Shown: in pieces, positions 62,862 through 64,000 of the stretch
Layout: every line of letters begins with the position of its first letter
How positions within the stretch are numbered: the stretch's first letter is position 1
Assembly (NCBI RefSeq): GCF_025567365.1
Contig: NZ_JAOQJG010000006.1
Location: forward strand, 62,001-126,000
Direction of reading: 5' to 3'
Source: Anaerostipes amylophilus
GTDB taxonomy: Bacteria; Bacillota; Clostridia; Lachnospirales; Lachnospiraceae
Length of the DNA stretch: 64,000 nucleotides
Notes under the pieces: model-generated
Seen by the model: the letters and a program-made list of their open reading frames with translations, nothing else
What the model was told of the DNA's origin: nothing
Database searches by the model: none
Translations under genes and position numbers: made by a program

Positions 62862-64000
62862 TTTTAAACATTGCTCCTATCTGTGTCAGGTTTTCTTTTG
62901 CAATCTTTTCAATATCCATTGTCTGCTCTTTGAACGTCTGTTTACTGATAGCAACATAATGATCGTGTGTATAATTGAGTTTTTTGCACTGATCGGATGT
63001 ATCACGATCAGTTCTGTGTTATAGTACACATACAAATAATTATCATATACCTGTAATACCAGACGTTTTCCAAGATATTTTGGTGGTACGGAATATTGAT
63101 TGGAACGATAAGTGATCATACAGGATGAATTCACTTTTACAGTTGTATGGGTCATCTGATAAGGCTTTCTTATCACATTGCGTGGAAGTGGTGATAAGTG
63201 AGCCTTTTCTTTTTGAAGATACATTACAGGGATCCTTCCGGTTCCTGGGTGTACCGCATGATTGATCCGTTCATTCAGTTTATGGACCAGTTGATTGAGC
63301 TCATGATAATCGAGAAGTCCGTTATAAGCATAGAGTTCATCGAGCAGTTTCATCGGAGCTTCTACTTTTGCTTTTGTCTGAGGCCGTGCAGCAATACAGG
63401 GTCGTACCTTAAATCCATAATCTGAAGCAAACTGGGCAAAGCGTGGATTCACTTTTCCTTTACTGTAAGCAGTCCGTGGCTGATCCATGACCGTCTTCAT
63501 GTTATCTGTCAGAAGTTCTTCAGGGACTCCACCGAATGTTTCAAAGGCATCATTGATAAAGGAACATAAGATATCCTGTGTTTTCGATAATGATAATCTG
63601 TAAACACGAAACCGAGATGATGACAGCAGCAACACAAAGATGTTGATATCAATCCATTCACTGGATTTTAACAGAAACTTTATGGATTCTTTCCAGTCCA
63701 GCTGTGCCTGTTTCCCAAGAGGAGTTTCAAAACGCAGATGAGATTTCTTTTTGATATGTCGTTTCTGCCTTCGTTCAAAATAAGACTGGAATTCCGAATG
63801 CTGGCTGATGTATCTGCGGAAACTTGACTGGGCACAGGAAAGCCCGTGATTATCTTTTAAGAATTGCCATAAAACACGTTTATAATAGAAAATCTGCTGG
63901 TTTTCATCGGAAAGAAGATCTTTGATGATATCATAATAATCATCAATGCAAGATGAACGCCTGCGGGCTGTTGGTTTTTCATATCCTTTTAGATATTTAT
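62854..64000 (-). pseudogene. istA: IS21 transposase IstA, partial and frameshifted
   Basis: From the window edge the frame reads KYLKGYEKPTARRRSS through the DDE region (QAQLDWKES, LLTDNMKTV and KAKVEAPMK) to LIVIHPISA. An A-run with six A (near 62985) shifts the last 40 residues; with one more A they read KKLNYTHDHYVAIS to GAMFKNE and a stop at 62854. The start lies outside the window. Confidence 0.85.

Larger units (their letters stand above)
62139..64000 (-). mobile_element. IS21-family element (3' part; continues beyond window)
   Basis: The order istA-istB on the minus strand, and the terminal region TGTCAACATTAAAATGTACA with a second AATGTACATTTTT 25 bp inside, are typical of IS21 ends. 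Both genes carry homopolymer frameshifts. The other end lies beyond the window. Confidence 0.8.

Overview
The window looks like low-GC DNA of a gut Firmicute, most likely a Lachnospiraceae (Clostridia). It opens with an ordinary chromosomal block: the topA tail, codY, rpsB and tsf. The surface proteins, the integrative element and the codon usage fit that family. Genus cannot be fixed from the sequence alone.

Layout. 1-3192 is the chromosomal block. An N gap (3193-3213) leads into a separate contig (3214-41311) that ends in a second N gap (41312-41561). This middle contig holds a Cys-rich surface protein, a HipA-like kinase pair, a palindrome-punctuated cassette region with a small serine recombinase (7.2-12.3 kb), an excisionase and tyrosine integrase, parA/parB, secreted and LPXTG-like surface proteins, and a full conjugation module: MobC, MOBP relaxase, VirD4, VirB2/VirB6/PrgI/VirB4-like proteins and a lysozyme-C39 hydrolase. 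It ends with a replication-type HTH protein, an ArdC-like protein, a nucleoid-associated protein and a truncated pilin. It reads as an integrative conjugative element (ICE) with plasmid-like partition functions. A 156-bp sequence ending at the first gap is repeated exactly at the start of the DNA after the second gap, so tsf may really continue straight into the defence region, with the ICE contig misplaced between them.

41.7-56.7 kb is a defence-type island: a PLD-nuclease/helicase with DUF3427 and a NUDIX partner, a frameshifted DUF4365 gene, a NACHT-type STAND NTPase, an HNH-like protein, a broken IS1380 copy, and a D12 adenine methylase next to an AAA/TOPRIM (OLD-like) ATPase. 56.8-61.3 kb is a second punctuated region: DinJ/ParE, MNT/HEPN, a broken RhuM gene, an rRNA methyltransferase tail, a PARG-like hydrolase and an ART-like (DUF3990) fragment. 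The window ends in a frameshifted IS21-family element.

The most unusual signal is a family of short imperfect palindromes with 10-11-bp arms and a 3-bp variable spacer. Nine copies lie around a serine recombinase in the ICE contig. Five similar copies plus a half-site punctuate the toxin-antitoxin region about 45 kb away. They separate small gene modules, occur as reciprocal half-site hybrids, and abut truncated genes. In several modules the palindrome is followed by a terminator and then the promoter and genes. I propose a cassette system built on short palindromic sites and perhaps a serine recombinase. Two of the ICE cassettes also carry a long hairpin element with compensatory changes, which looks like an uncharacterised structured RNA or folding DNA.
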